A stretch of 64,000 nt of DNA from Denitratisoma sp. (lineage in GTDB: Bacteria > Pseudomonadota > Gammaproteobacteria > Burkholderiales > Rhodocyclaceae): assembly GCA_032027165.1 (NCBI GenBank), contig JAVSMO010000001.1, positions 2,988,531 to 3,052,530 of the forward strand, read 5' to 3'. Below are positions 9,346-18,064 of this stretch, one piece after another (positions within the stretch are counted from its first letter, which is position 1; the number at the start of each line of letters is the position of its first letter). Both the position numbers and the translations under genes were made by a program. A model generated the notes under the pieces. The model was not told the origin of the DNA. It saw only the letters and a list, made by a program, of their open reading frames with translations, and made no database searches.

Positions 9346-10482
9346 ATGGAAAGAGACCAGGCACTCAAATTCATGTACGACCTGCTGCGCCTCATGGCGC
9401 AGAAGAAGGGTTCGGATCTTTTCATTACCGCCGGCTTCCCGCCTGCCATCAAGGTTGACGGCAAGATCACGCCGCAATCGAACCAGAGCCTGACGCCGCA
9501 GCATACGGCCGAACTGGCGCGCGCCATCATGAACGACAAGCAGGCGGCCGAGTTCGAATCCACCAAGGAGTGCAATTTCGCCATCAGCCCTGCCGGCATC
9601 GGCCGCTTCCGCGTGAACGCCTTCGTGCAGCAGGCGCGCATCGGCGTCGTGCTGCGCACCATCGCCACAACCATACCGACCTTCGAAAGCCTGCAGCTGC
9701 CGCCGGTGCTCAAGGACGTCTCCATGACCAAGCGCGGCCTGGTCATCCTGGTCGGCGGCACGGGTACCGGCAAATCGACCTCCCTTGCGGCGATGGTGGA
9801 CTACCGCAACGACAACAGCTACGGCCATATCATCACGATCGAGGACCCGATCGAATACGTGCACGATCACAAGAAGTGCATCGTCACGCAGCGCGAAGTC
9901 GGCATCGACACCGATTCCTGGGATGCGGCGCTGAAGAACACCCTGCGCCAGGCGCCGGATGTCATCCTGATGGGCGAGATCCGCGATCGGGACACGATGG
10001 ACCACGCCATTGCCTTTGCCGAAACCGGCCACCTGTGCATGGCCACGCTTCACGCCAACAGCACCAACCAGGCCCTCGACCGCATCATCAACTTCTTTCC
10101 CGAAGAGCGCCGCCAGCAGCTGCTGATGGACCTTTCCCTCAACGTGCGCGCCTTCGTGTCGCAGCGGTTGATCCCGATGAGAGACGGCAAGGGTCGCGCG
10201 GCGGCGTTCGAGATCATGCTCAATTCGCCGCTCATCTCCGACCTCATCTTCAAGGGGGAAGTGCACGAAATCAAGGAGATCATGAAGAAGTCGCGCGAGC
10301 TCGGCATGCAGACCTTCGACCAGTCCCTCTTCGATCTCTACGAGGCCGGCAAGATCAGCTACGAGGATGCCTTGCGCAACGCGGATTCGGTGAACGACCT
10401 GCGCCTGACCATCAAGCTGCACGGCAAGGAAGCGAAGGACCGCGACCTCGCCGCCGGCATCCAGCACCTCGATATCGTCTAG
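9346..10482 (+). CDS. pilU: PilT-like ATPase PilU
   Basis: 378 residues. Walker A GGTGTGKST, Walker B region DVILMGEIRDRDTM, Asp and His boxes as in PilT, and a longer C-terminus ending in IKLHGKEAKDRD. PilU is an auxiliary retraction ATPase that works together with PilT. Start ATG 9346 has a weak AGAGGTGC upstream. The stop overlaps that of the convergent rlmL by 3 to 4 bases. The closely spaced pilT-pilU pair is conserved in type IV-piliated beta- and gammaproteobacteria. Confidence 0.96.
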   Translation: MERDQALKFMYDLLRLMAQKKGSDLFITAGFPPAIKVDGKITPQSNQSLTPQHTAELARAIMNDKQAAEFESTKECNFAISPAGIGRFRVNAFVQQARIGVVLRTIATTIPTFESLQLPPVLKDVSMTKRGLVILVGGTGTGKSTSLAAMVDYRNDNSYGHIITIEDPIEYVHDHKKCIVTQREVGIDTDSWDAALKNTLRQAPDVILMGEIRDRDTMDHAIAFAETGHLCMATLHANSTNQALDRIINFFPEERRQQLLMDLSLNVRAFVSQRLIPMRDGKGRAAAFEIMLNSPLISDLIFKGEVHEIKEIMKKSRELGMQTFDQSLFDLYEAGKISYEDALRNADSVNDLRLTIKLHGKEAKDRDLAAGIQHLDIV

Positions 10483-11636
10483 CGCCCGGACGGTTTTTGC
10501 CGGCGCATCTGGCCGGCGATGATCCTGTATTCCAGCAGCCGGCATTCCAGCGCGCCGTTGAACAGCGGCGTTCGCTTCGAGGCCTTCAGGCCGATCAGCT
10601 TCGGCAACTGCGGGTCGGCGGAGATGAAATAGCAGCGCCAGCCGGCGAAACGCTGCTTGAGGGCGTCGCCCAGCTTCGGATAGAACGCCGCCAGCCGCTC
10701 CGCTTCCTCCAGACGCACCCCATAGGGCGGGTTGGCAACGAGCACGCCTTCCGGCGCCGGCGCCGCGCGCACCAGCATGTCGGCGCACTCCAGGCGCACG
10801 CACTCATGCATCCCGGCCGCCGCCAGATTCTGCCGCGCCCGCTCGACCTGGTCCTGGCTGATGTCGCTGCCGAAGATAGGCTGCGGCACGACCGGCTTCC
10901 TGCGCCCCTCCGCTTCCGTCAGGAGCTTCTGCCAGAGCGCCGCATCGAAGTTGTCCAGGCGGAAAAAACCGAACTTGCGCGCCAATCCCGGCGCGATGTC
11001 GTGGGCCATCAGGGCCGCCTCGAGCAGGAAGGTGCCCGAGCCGCACATCGGATCGAGCAGCGGCGAGCCCGGTTGCCAGCCCGCCAGTTGCAGGATGCCG
11101 GCAGCCAGATTTTCCTTCAAAGGCGCCTCGACCGAGGCGTATTTGTAGCCGCGCTTGTAGAGCGGTTCGCCCGAGGTGTCGAGGTAGAGCGTCGCCTCGC
11201 TATCGGTGAGGAAGGCGTGGATGCGGACGTTGGGTTCGGCGGTATCCACACTGGGCCGTTCGCCGGTTTCCGCGCGGAAACGGTCGCATACGGCATCCTT
11301 GATGCGCAGGGTGATGAAGTCGATGCTCCTCAGCGGGCTGCGGATGGCCGTCATGTAAACGCGCAGTGTCCGGCGCACCGAGAAATGCGCGTGCCAGGGC
11401 ACGTCGTGCGCCAGCCGGTAGATGTCCTCTTCGCGCTTGTAGGGGCCGTGGGCGACGCGCCAGAGGATGCGCGTGGCGATGCGGCTCCACAGGTTGGCGC
11501 GGTAGCAGGTTTCCCAGTTGCCGGCGAAGCCGACCCCGCCAGGGACGGCCTCGGTCCGGCTGGCGCCGGCCGCACTCAGCTCCCCGGCCAGTTGCGCTTC
11601 GAGCCCGCGCGGGCAGGTGGCGAAGAATTTCTCCAT
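10479..11636 (-). CDS. rlmL: THUMP-domain rRNA (guanine-N2) methyltransferase, RlmL-type, without RlmK half
   Basis: 385 residues. N-terminal ferredoxin-like and THUMP region from ATCPRGLEAQL to about residue 150, then a SAM-dependent domain with DPMCGSGTFLLEAA and the catalytic ANPPYGVRL. The family methylates G2445 of 23S rRNA. In E. coli this unit is fused to RlmK (total about 700 residues); here the protein ends after the first methyltransferase domain, as in many betaproteobacteria. Its start overlaps the hemJ stop by one base, giving translational coupling. Confidence 0.88.
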   Translation of the reverse strand: MEKFFATCPRGLEAQLAGELSAAGASRTEAVPGGVGFAGNWETCYRANLWSRIATRILWRVAHGPYKREEDIYRLAHDVPWHAHFSVRRTLRVYMTAIRSPLRSIDFITLRIKDAVCDRFRAETGERPSVDTAEPNVRIHAFLTDSEATLYLDTSGEPLYKRGYKYASVEAPLKENLAAGILQLAGWQPGSPLLDPMCGSGTFLLEAALMAHDIAPGLARKFGFFRLDNFDAALWQKLLTEAEGRRKPVVPQPIFGSDISQDQVERARQNLAAAGMHECVRLECADMLVRAAPAPEGVLVANPPYGVRLEEAERLAAFYPKLGDALKQRFAGWRCYFISADPQLPKLIGLKASKRTPLFNGALECRLLEYRIIAGQMRRQKPSGR

Positions 11637-12049
11637 CAGAACGGCTTGAACAGCACCAGCCAGACGGCGATGAAGAGGATCAGCACCGGGAATTCATTGA
11701 ACCAGCGGAACCAGACATGGCTTTTCGAATTGCGGTCCGCCGCGAAGTCCTTCAACAGCCTGCCGCAATAAAGGTGATAGGCGATCAGCACCAGCACCAG
11801 CGCGAACTTGGCGTGGATCCAGTAGCCCCACGGCCCGTAGCCCAGCCACAGCCACAGGCCGAGCGCGACGGTGATGACGGCGCCGGGCGTCATGATGCCG
11901 TAATAGAGCTTGCGCTCCATGATCTTGAAGCGCTCCCGGCTCGGCGCATCCTCGCTCATGGCGTGGTAGACGAACAGGCGCGGCAGATAGAACAGGCCGG
12001 CGAACCAGGTCACCATGAAAACGATATGCAGCCACTTGATCCACAGCAT
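11636..12049 (-). CDS. hemJ: HemJ-type protoporphyrinogen oxidase (UPF0093)
   Basis: 137 residues, four predicted membrane helices. The conserved His in WIKWLHI near the N-terminus and the Lys in HAKFALVL, both essential in characterised HemJ, are present. HemJ oxidises protoporphyrinogen IX to protoporphyrin IX in bacteria without HemG or HemY. The gene lies directly behind an epimerase gene and ahead of rlmL on the same strand. Family assignment is strong; that it is the only such enzyme in this organism cannot be told from the window. Confidence 0.87.
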   Translation of the reverse strand: MLWIKWLHIVFMVTWFAGLFYLPRLFVYHAMSEDAPSRERFKIMERKLYYGIMTPGAVITVALGLWLWLGYGPWGYWIHAKFALVLVLIAYHLYCGRLLKDFAADRNSKSHVWFRWFNEFPVLILFIAVWLVLFKPF

Positions 12050-12050
12050 G

Positions 12051-12929
12051 TCAGACAGCCTCCGGCAACAAGTCGCCCAGCGCGGCGGCGACGTCGGGAT
12101 ACGCCAGCTTCACGCCCAGCTCGCGCTTGATGCGCCGGTTCGACAGCCGGCGCGACTCCCCCATGAAGGACAGCATCGCGGGAGACAGGCGCCGCTCGAC
12201 CTCGACCCGCGGCAGTCGCGGTGCGCGCGGAAGGCCGAACCGGTCGGCGATCAAATCGAAATACTCGCCCATCTTCAGCACTGAATCGTCCGAGGCATTG
12301 TATATCCGCCCGGCCCGGCCTCGTGAAAGCGCCGTCTGCGCGATGGCGGCCAGATCGTCGGCATGAATGTGGTTGGTGTAGATGTCGTCGTTTTCCTGCA
12401 GCAGCGGCAGGCCGCGCTCGAGCCGGGCCAGCGGCAGGCGGTCGCCGGCATAGATGCCCGGCGCGCGCAGGATGGAGACGGCGACGCGGCGCTTGCGGCC
12501 GAAACGGCGCAGCCGCATCTCCGCATCGACGCGGCGGCGTGCCCGCCCCGTCTGCGGGTGCACCGGACGCGTCTCGGAAACCCAGGCCCCGCCGCAATCG
12601 CCATAGACCCCGCTGGTGCTGATGTAGACGAGGCGGCGTGGTAGAATTTTTCCGGTCGACAGCGCGGCAAGCAGCATCTGGGTTCGCCTATCCACCAGGC
12701 CGGTTTCCTGCGGCGGCGCGAAGTGCAGGATCAGGTTGCCGATGCCGGCCAGACGTCTCAGCGAGTGCGGCTTGTCCAGATCGGCGCGCAGCGGCGTGAC
12801 GCCCAGGGCTCGCAATTCGAGATGGCGCGCATCCGAGCGGACCGCGGCATACACGCGGTAATGCTTGACCAGCCAGGGGAGGGCGCGCCGCGCGACGTCG
12901 CCGCAGCCAATGATGAGCAATCGTTGCAC
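12051..12929 (-). CDS. NAD-dependent epimerase/dehydratase family protein (YeeZ-like SDR)
   Basis: 292 residues. Glycine-rich nucleotide motif LLIIGCGDVARR at the N-terminus, STSGVYGD with the Ser and Tyr of extended SDRs, and RAPGIYAGDRLP and HIHADDLA typical of this NAD-epimerase subgroup. Substrate unknown. The start is GTG 12929; no ATG is in frame nearby. It is head to head with the ferredoxin reductase gene, with only about 40 bases between them, so their promoters overlap. Confidence 0.8.
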   Translation of the reverse strand: MQRLLIIGCGDVARRALPWLVKHYRVYAAVRSDARHLELRALGVTPLRADLDKPHSLRRLAGIGNLILHFAPPQETGLVDRRTQMLLAALSTGKILPRRLVYISTSGVYGDCGGAWVSETRPVHPQTGRARRRVDAEMRLRRFGRKRRVAVSILRAPGIYAGDRLPLARLERGLPLLQENDDIYTNHIHADDLAAIAQTALSRGRAGRIYNASDDSVLKMGEYFDLIADRFGLPRAPRLPRVEVERRLSPAMLSFMGESRRLSNRRIKRELGVKLAYPDVAAALGDLLPEAV

Positions 12930-12971
12930 CCGCGCATTTTAACAGCCAGCCAACGGATTCCCCCTTCAGTC

Positions 12972-14000
12972 ATGTCCCATCGCATCACGATCGAGCCCAG
13001 CGGGCACCAGTTCGACGTCGAGCCCGGCAACACCCTTTTGCGCGCGGCGCTGGAAGCCGGCATCCATCTGCCCTATGGCTGCCGCAACGGCGCCTGCGGC
13101 GCCTGCAAGGGGCGCGTGGTGTCCGGCGAGGTGGATCGCGGCCTGTACACCGAGGGCGCGCTGAGCGAGGCGGAGCTGGCCATGGGCTATGCCCTGTTCT
13201 GCTGCGCGCGGCCGCTGTCCGATCTCGTCATCGAATCGCGCGAGGTGGGCGCCGTGCGCGACATTCCGGTGAAGAAGCTACCCTGCCGCGTGCAGAAGCT
13301 GGCGCGCCTGGCACCCGACGTGATGCTGCTGCAGCTCAAGCTGCCCGCCAATGAGCGCCTGCAATTCCTCGCAGGCCAGTACATCGATATCCTGCTGAAG
13401 GACGGCCGCCGACGCAGCTTTTCCATCGCCAATGCGCCGGATGCCGACGAGTGCCTGGAGTTGCACGTGCGCCATGTGCCGGGCGGGCATTTCACCACCC
13501 AGGTGTTCGAAACGATGAAGGAGCGCGACATCCTGCGCCTCGAGGGGCCGCATGGCGACTTCTTCCTGCGCGAGGACAGCGCCAAGCCGGCCATCCTGCT
13601 GGCCGGCGGCACCGGATTCGCCCCGATCAAGGCCCTCGTCGAGCATGCCTTTCATCAGAAACCGGCCCGGTCGATGGTGCTCTACTGGGGCGCCCGCGAC
13701 CGGGCCGGCCTCTACCTGCATGAACTGGCGGAGGGCTGGGCGGCCAGCCGTGACGGCTTCCGCTACGTACCGGTGCTGTCGGAACCGCCAGCGGGTGATA
13801 CGTGGCAGGGCCGTACCGGCCTGGTGCATCGGGCGGTCATGGCCGATTTCCCCGACCTTTCCGGACATCAGGTCTATGCTTGCGGTGCGCCGGCCATGAT
13901 CGAAGCGGCGCGGCAGGATCTGATTGGCCATTGCGGCCTAAAGAAAGAGGACTTTTTTGCCGATGCCTTTACTTTCGCAGCGGAATCCGTAAACCCATGA
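12972..14000 (+). CDS. 2Fe-2S ferredoxin-type NAD(P)H reductase (CDP-6-deoxyglucoseen reductase-like)
   Basis: 342 residues in three modules. An N-terminal plant-type [2Fe-2S] domain has CRNGACGACKG and FCCARP supplying the four cysteines. An FAD domain has RSFSIANAP, and a NAD-binding domain has LAGGTGFAPI and ACGAPAMI. Proteins of this layout serve as electron-transfer components for oxygenases or for deoxysugar dehydrases; no partner gene is adjacent, so the acceptor is unknown. ATG 12972 is the natural start of the ferredoxin domain. The stop overlaps the next gene by 4 bases. Confidence 0.88.
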   Translation: MSHRITIEPSGHQFDVEPGNTLLRAALEAGIHLPYGCRNGACGACKGRVVSGEVDRGLYTEGALSEAELAMGYALFCCARPLSDLVIESREVGAVRDIPVKKLPCRVQKLARLAPDVMLLQLKLPANERLQFLAGQYIDILLKDGRRRSFSIANAPDADECLELHVRHVPGGHFTTQVFETMKERDILRLEGPHGDFFLREDSAKPAILLAGGTGFAPIKALVEHAFHQKPARSMVLYWGARDRAGLYLHELAEGWAASRDGFRYVPVLSEPPAGDTWQGRTGLVHRAVMADFPDLSGHQVYACGAPAMIEAARQDLIGHCGLKKEDFFADAFTFAAESVNP

Positions 14001-15136
14001 CTATCCTCATCAGCCGCGAGCCGGTGCTCAACCGCAGCCGCGCCATCACCGCGACCCGGCTCATCGTCCAGGCGCCGCCAGGGGCGAGTGCCTGCGCGCA
14101 GATTGCGGGTGAGCTGAACCGCCTGGCCGAGGCCTGGCCTGCAGCACGTACGGTGTTCGTCAGCCTGGGCGGCGTCACACCGGACGCGGGACTGCTCGAC
14201 TGGCAGGTGCCGCAAAACGCCATGATCGAAATCCCTGCCGGCGCACTGGGCAATCCGGCGACCCTCGAGCTGATGCAAAGGCTGCAGCAGGCTGGCGTGT
14301 CGATGTGCCTGGATGGCTTCAGCGCCGGCATGGCGCTGCCGGCCGGCGCCGATTTCCGCTTCATCCTGGCCGATGCCACGGCAAACATCGCCGGCGCGCC
14401 CGGGCTGCTGCTTGCCAAGGGCCTGCTCGACAACGCCCAGTTCGACGCCTGCATCCACAAGGGCTTCGGCGGCGCGGCCGGCTGGTTCTTCCTGAGGGGC
14501 GTGACGCCGGCGAAGAAGCTCAACCCGAACCAGGCGCAGACCATCCGCCTGCTCAACCTGGTGCGGGCCAACGCCGACATCAAGGAGATCGAGGCAGCCC
14601 TGAAGCAGGACGTCGCCCTCTCGGTGAAGCTGCTGCGCTACATCAATTCCGCCGGCTTCGGCCTCACCGTGGAAATCCAGTCCTTCCGCCACGCCGTCAC
14701 CATGCTCGGCTACGACAAGCTGAACAAATGGCTGTCGCTGCTCCTGGTCACCTCCAGCAAGGACGCGGCCGCGCCGGCACTGATGCAGGCGGCCATCGCG
14801 CGCGGCCGCTTCATGGAGTTGACGGCGGCGGGATACGTGGACAAGAGCGAGCTCGACAACCTGTTCATCACCGGCGCCTTCTCGCTGCTCGACATCCTGC
14901 TCGGCGTGCTCATGGAAACCGCGCTGGCCGACATGCACCTGCCCGACACCATCAACGATGCGCTGATTTCCGGCAGCGGGCCGTATGCGCCCTTCCTGGC
15001 CCTCGCCCAGGCGAGCGAACAGGCCGATTACGCCCGGTATGCCGCGCAGGCCGCCGAGTTGCAGCTGGACCCGGAAACGGTCAACCGCGCCCAGTTCGAG
15101 GCGCTGTCCTTCGCCGACAGCCTGCAGCTCAGTTAG
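13997..15136 (+). CDS. HDOD-domain protein with degenerate EAL-like N-terminus (YuxH type)
   Basis: 379 residues. The N-terminal half begins ILISREPVLNRS as in YuxH-type EAL derivatives, but no EAL, DDFGTG or other catalytic motif is present, so c-di-GMP hydrolysis is excluded. The C-terminal half is an HDOD domain (KLNPNQAQTIRLLNLV, VALSVKLLRYINS, FRHAVTMLGYDKL). Such proteins act as signalling scaffolds. Translation is coupled to the reductase gene by an ATGA overlap. The 3' end overlaps the convergent membrane protein gene by 8 bases. Confidence 0.82.
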   Translation: MTILISREPVLNRSRAITATRLIVQAPPGASACAQIAGELNRLAEAWPAARTVFVSLGGVTPDAGLLDWQVPQNAMIEIPAGALGNPATLELMQRLQQAGVSMCLDGFSAGMALPAGADFRFILADATANIAGAPGLLLAKGLLDNAQFDACIHKGFGGAAGWFFLRGVTPAKKLNPNQAQTIRLLNLVRANADIKEIEAALKQDVALSVKLLRYINSAGFGLTVEIQSFRHAVTMLGYDKLNKWLSLLLVTSSKDAAAPALMQAAIARGRFMELTAAGYVDKSELDNLFITGAFSLLDILLGVLMETALADMHLPDTINDALISGSGPYAPFLALAQASEQADYARYAAQAAELQLDPETVNRAQFEALSFADSLQLS

Positions 15137-16193
15137 TTTTCCCCAGCTTGCCGCGGACCACGGCGGCGACGGTGTTCAGGATGAAGGCGGCCAGCGCCAC
15201 GGCGTTGAGAAGCCCTCCCATGCTGCGCCACTCGAAGGAGGCGGCGGCGTCTCCCGCCAGCCGCACGGCCAGCGAAAGATGCAGCAGCGCCAGCGGCGCG
15301 TAGAACAGCGGATGGTAGGGCACCGCCACGCGCAGCACCGCCGGGAAGATGATCGGCGCGTGGCCGAACACCATCGAGAAGACGAAACCGAGCATCAAGG
15401 CATGCAGCGCCGCGTCGTAGGCCGCGCTGCCCGGTGCCAGTCCCGCACCGAGCATGATCGCGCCGGCGAGCAGCAGCCAGGCATAGCCCGAAAGCAGGCA
15501 GACGGCGATGAAGCGCGTCAGCCCCTTGTCCTTCACCGTGCGCCGGGCGATGTCCTGGCGCAGCAGCCACAGCGACAGCGCCAGGAGCGCGGCGCCGAAC
15601 AGGTGTGCCTCGAACGCCATGCCGAAAGTCAGTCCCGCCAGCACGGCGATGAAGACGCGCTGCGCCGTCGGCGAGGGCGGCAGGAAGCGCGACAGTTCGA
15701 GCCGTTCTCCGGCGATGGTCAGCACGAGGAAGCCGGCCCACCACGGCACCACTTCATAAACGGAAAAGCCGGCGAGCCAGAGCAGGTTGCCGATGAGCCA
15801 GCAGCCGGCGCCGGCGGCCAGCGTGAAGGTGAACAGGGCGCGCTGGCGCTGGAACACCGACACCGAGCCCGCCAGCAGCACAGCGCTGCCCAGCGCGAGC
15901 AGCAGCTGCGCGACTTCAAGCGGCGCGCCGAGAATCAGCGCCAGCCCGCCGGCGCCGGCCGCCAGGGGGCCGAGATAGGCCCAGCGCCGCGCCAGCGCCA
16001 CGGCGCGCTCCAGGCTGATCACCGTGCCGAAAAAGCCGCTCACCATGAGCGGGCCGTGGAACGCGGCGAGGTCGGCCGCCGGTCGCGGCACCGCCCAGCC
16101 CAGGCGCAGCAGTCCGGCGCCCACCCCGATGATGAGGCTGGCGAAGCCGAGGATCAGCAGCGGAATGCGCCAGGGCGGCCGGACGTCTGCCAT
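15129..16193 (-). CDS. Polytopic membrane protein, NnrS-like, in the NsrR operon
   Basis: 354 residues with about eleven or twelve hydrophobic segments. Conserved-looking histidines lie in membrane-near segments, for example FHGPLMVSGFFG, LHALMLGF and FGHAPIIFP. This recalls NnrS and related haem-copper membrane proteins of nitrosative-stress regulons, but I cannot prove the family by reading. Start ATG 16193 follows the DUF2249 gene by 5 bases. As third gene of the unit DUF59-DUF2249-membrane protein opposite nsrR, a role in nitric oxide response is inferred from context. Confidence 0.6.
   Translation of the reverse strand: MADVRPPWRIPLLILGFASLIIGVGAGLLRLGWAVPRPAADLAAFHGPLMVSGFFGTVISLERAVALARRWAYLGPLAAGAGGLALILGAPLEVAQLLLALGSAVLLAGSVSVFQRQRALFTFTLAAGAGCWLIGNLLWLAGFSVYEVVPWWAGFLVLTIAGERLELSRFLPPSPTAQRVFIAVLAGLTFGMAFEAHLFGAALLALSLWLLRQDIARRTVKDKGLTRFIAVCLLSGYAWLLLAGAIMLGAGLAPGSAAYDAALHALMLGFVFSMVFGHAPIIFPAVLRVAVPYHPLFYAPLALLHLSLAVRLAGDAAASFEWRSMGGLLNAVALAAFILNTVAAVVRGKLGKTN
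15625..15648 (-). repeat. Dispersed bipartite motif, copy 2
   Basis: Read on the minus strand, a perfect CGCCGT-N9-ACTGACTTT. It lies in the membrane protein gene in sense orientation, encoding AVLAGLTF. Confidence 0.75.
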
Positions 16194-16198
16194 GCTGC

Positions 16199-16441
16199 TC
16201 AGGCGGCCTTGGCGATGCGGACCTTCCAGACTTCCGGGCCGGTTTCGAGATAATCCCACTTGAAGACGGGACCGAGTTCGGCCTGGAACTGGTAATAGAG
16301 CGGCTTCGGGTCGTGGTCGTTCACCAGCTGGAAGGCTTCGCCGACGCCGAGCCTGCGGAAGGCGTCGAAGATCATCGGATGGCGTTCGCGCGGCACGATG
16401 TTGCGCACGTCGACGGTGGTTTCTGCAGTTGCGGTGGTCAT
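16199..16441 (-). CDS. DUF2249 domain protein
   Basis: 80 residues. The sequence from VDVRNIVPRERHPMIF to the C-terminal VWKVRIAK matches the small DUF2249 fold, including LVNDHDPKPL and YQFQAE. DUF2249 proteins are frequent companions of denitrification and NO-detoxification genes. Middle gene of the operon opposite nsrR. Biochemical function is unknown. Confidence 0.82.
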   Translation of the reverse strand: MTTATAETTVDVRNIVPRERHPMIFDAFRRLGVGEAFQLVNDHDPKPLYYQFQAELGPVFKWDYLETGPEVWKVRIAKAA

Positions 16442-16475
16442 GTTGGTTCTCCTGTCTGGATTGGGATGGCTCGGC

Positions 16476-16802
16476 TTAGGACCAGCCGAAATGTCGCTTG
16501 GCGTTTTCCGACATCAGCTCCGAGCTCCAGGGGGGATCCCAGACCAGGTCGACGACGATGTCGGCGCCGTCCGGCGCGATGTCGCGAATCGCCTCGCGTG
16601 CATCCTCGGTGATCATGGAGCCCATGGGGCAGGCCGGCGTCGTCATGGTCATGGCGACGCGCACCCGGTCGGGCGCGATCTCGATGCCATAGACGAGGCC
16701 GAGGTCGACGACGTTCATGCCCACTTCCGGGTCGATCACGTTGCGCAGGGCGGCGCGGATCGCCTCTTCCGTCGGCATGTTGGTTGTCTGATCTGCCATC
16801 AT
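16476..16802 (-). CDS. DUF59/MIP18 family metal-sulfur cluster assembly protein
   Basis: 108 residues. Signature DPEVGMNVVDLGLVYGI, then TMTTPACPMGSMI with the conserved Cys, and DLVWDPPWS. Members (SufT, PaaD, MIP18) help assemble or repair Fe-S clusters. First gene of the operon opposite nsrR, so repair of NO-damaged clusters is a reasonable inference. The candidate NsrR operators lie immediately upstream. Confidence 0.87.
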   Translation of the reverse strand: MMADQTTNMPTEEAIRAALRNVIDPEVGMNVVDLGLVYGIEIAPDRVRVAMTMTTPACPMGSMITEDAREAIRDIAPDGADIVVDLVWDPPWSSELMSENAKRHFGWS

Positions 16803-16824
16803 GGATTCCTTATAAGCAGTACCG

Positions 16825-16847
16825 AAGATACATCTTCAATATACCAC
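16825..16847. promoter_or_regulatory. Candidate NsrR operator proximal to the DUF59 operon
   Basis: The left half AAGATACATCT matches 9 of 11 positions of the known NsrR half-site (AAGATGYATTT type). The right half is weak at about 6 of 11. The core GAAGAT-AC-ATCTTC is itself an inverted repeat. It lies 22 bases upstream of the DUF59 start. Confidence 0.5.
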
Positions 16848-16860
16848 CCGTTTCCGGGAT

Positions 16861-16883
16861 AATCAACATGTGCCATACATCTT
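16861..16883. promoter_or_regulatory. Candidate NsrR operator proximal to nsrR
   Basis: The 23-base window has a right half ATACATCTT that matches the NsrR half-site almost perfectly and a partial left half starting AATCAACATGT. It lies 22 bases upstream of the nsrR ATG, consistent with autoregulation. Confidence 0.5.
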
Positions 16884-16905
16884 TTAGAATCGCCCGGGAC
16901 CGACC

Positions 16906-17343
16906 ATGAGACTGACCACCTTCTCCGACTACACCCTGCGCGTCCTGATGTATCTCGGCGTGCGGCGCGACGAGCTCGTCACCATCGGCGAGATCGCAGC
17001 CGCCTATGGTATCTCGGAAAACCACCTCATGAAGGTGGTGCATTTCCTGGCGCGCCAGGGTTATGTCGAGACGCTGCGCGGCAAGGGCGGCGGCCTGCGC
17101 CTGGCCATGGCGCCCGAGGACATCGTCGTCGGCGAGGTGGTGCGCGGCACCGAGGAGACGCTGGCGCTGGTCGAATGCTTCGATGCCGAGAGCAGCGAGT
17201 GCAACATTGCGCCGGCCTGCCTGCTGAAGGGGGTGTTCAAGAAGGCGGCGGACGCCTTCTTCGCCGAGCTCGACCGCCATACGCTGGCCGACCTGCTGCG
17301 TCCGGCGCCGCGCCTCGCGCGGATACTCCACCAAGTCAAATAA
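16906..17343 (+). CDS. nsrR: NsrR-type Rrf2 family transcriptional repressor
   Basis: 145 residues. Rrf2 winged helix ([17 protein letters not shown], then [18 protein letters not shown]) and three cysteines in [14 protein letters not shown] at the spacing that holds the NO-sensitive Fe-S cluster in NsrR. NsrR is inactivated by nitric oxide and derepresses detoxification genes. Divergent from the DUF59/DUF2249/membrane protein operon with two operator-like sites between. IscR would have a different cysteine arrangement, so NsrR is preferred. Confidence 0.9.
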   Translation: MRLTTFSDYTLRVLMYLGVRRDELVTIGEIAAAYGISENHLMKVVHFLARQGYVETLRGKGGGLRLAMAPEDIVVGEVVRGTEETLALVECFDAESSECNIAPACLLKGVFKKAADAFFAELDRHTLADLLRPAPRLARILHQVK

Positions 17344-17350
17344 GGCGGGC

Positions 17351-18064
17351 TCACTCCCCGAGATAGGCTTCGCGCACCTTCGGGTTGGCGAGCAGCGCCG
17401 GTCCCGTATCGCTGAGGGTGATGGTGCCGCTTTCCATGACATAGCCGCGCGAGGCCACCGACAGCGCCAGCCGGGCGTTCTGCTCGACGAGCAGGATGGT
17501 CACCCCCTGGGCGGCGACCGACTGGATCACCTCGAACACCTTCTGAACCATGATCGGCGCCAGGCCCATCGACGGCTCGTCGAGCAGCAGCAGCTTCGGC
17601 CGGCTCATGAGTGCGCGGCCGATGGCGAGCATCTGCTGCTCGCCGCCCGACAAAGTGCCGGCAAGCTGCCCGGCCCGTTCCTTCAGGCGCGGCAGCAGGC
17701 CGTAGACGCGGTCCAGGTCGGCGGCGATCTCGGCCCGGTCGCGGCGGCAATAAGCGCCCATGTCGAGATTCTCCGCGACCGTCAGGCGCGCGAAGACGCC
17801 GCGCCCTTCCGGCACCAGCGTCATGCCTTCGCCGATCAATGCATGCGGCGGGCGGTGCAGCAGGCTGTGGCCGCCGTAATGGATGGCGCCCTGCGCCGGC
17901 AGCAGCCGCGCCAGGGCCTTCAGCGTGGTGGTCTTGCCGGCGCCGTTGGCGCCGATCAGGCAGACCATTTCGCCCGCCGCCACTTCGAAGCCGATGCCCT
18001 TGACGGCGGCGATGCCGCCGTAGGAAACGTGCAGGTCGCGCACTTCCAGAATGGGCGTGCTCAT
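17351..18064 (-). CDS. livF: Branched-chain amino acid ABC transporter ATP-binding protein LivF
   Basis: 237 residues. Walker A GANGAGKTT, signature LSGGEQQM, Walker B LLLLDEPSMGLAP and switch His region LVEQN; the last two are the LivF form. Energises import of branched-chain amino acids with LivG. Last gene of livKHMGF; ATG 18064 overlaps the livG stop by 4 bases. Substrate range could include other hydrophobic or aromatic compounds, since HAAT-family transporters are diverse. Confidence 0.92.
   Translation of the reverse strand: MSTPILEVRDLHVSYGGIAAVKGIGFEVAAGEMVCLIGANGAGKTTTLKALARLLPAQGAIHYGGHSLLHRPPHALIGEGMTLVPEGRGVFARLTVAENLDMGAYCRRDRAEIAADLDRVYGLLPRLKERAGQLAGTLSGGEQQMLAIGRALMSRPKLLLLDEPSMGLAPIMVQKVFEVIQSVAAQGVTILLVEQNARLALSVASRGYVMESGTITLSDTGPALLANPKVREAYLGE

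Noticed and set aside
12972..14000. Assignment of the reductase to phenol hydroxylase or deoxysugar synthesis
   Set aside because: No oxygenase, dehydrase or sugar nucleotide gene is nearby, so only the reductase architecture is claimed.
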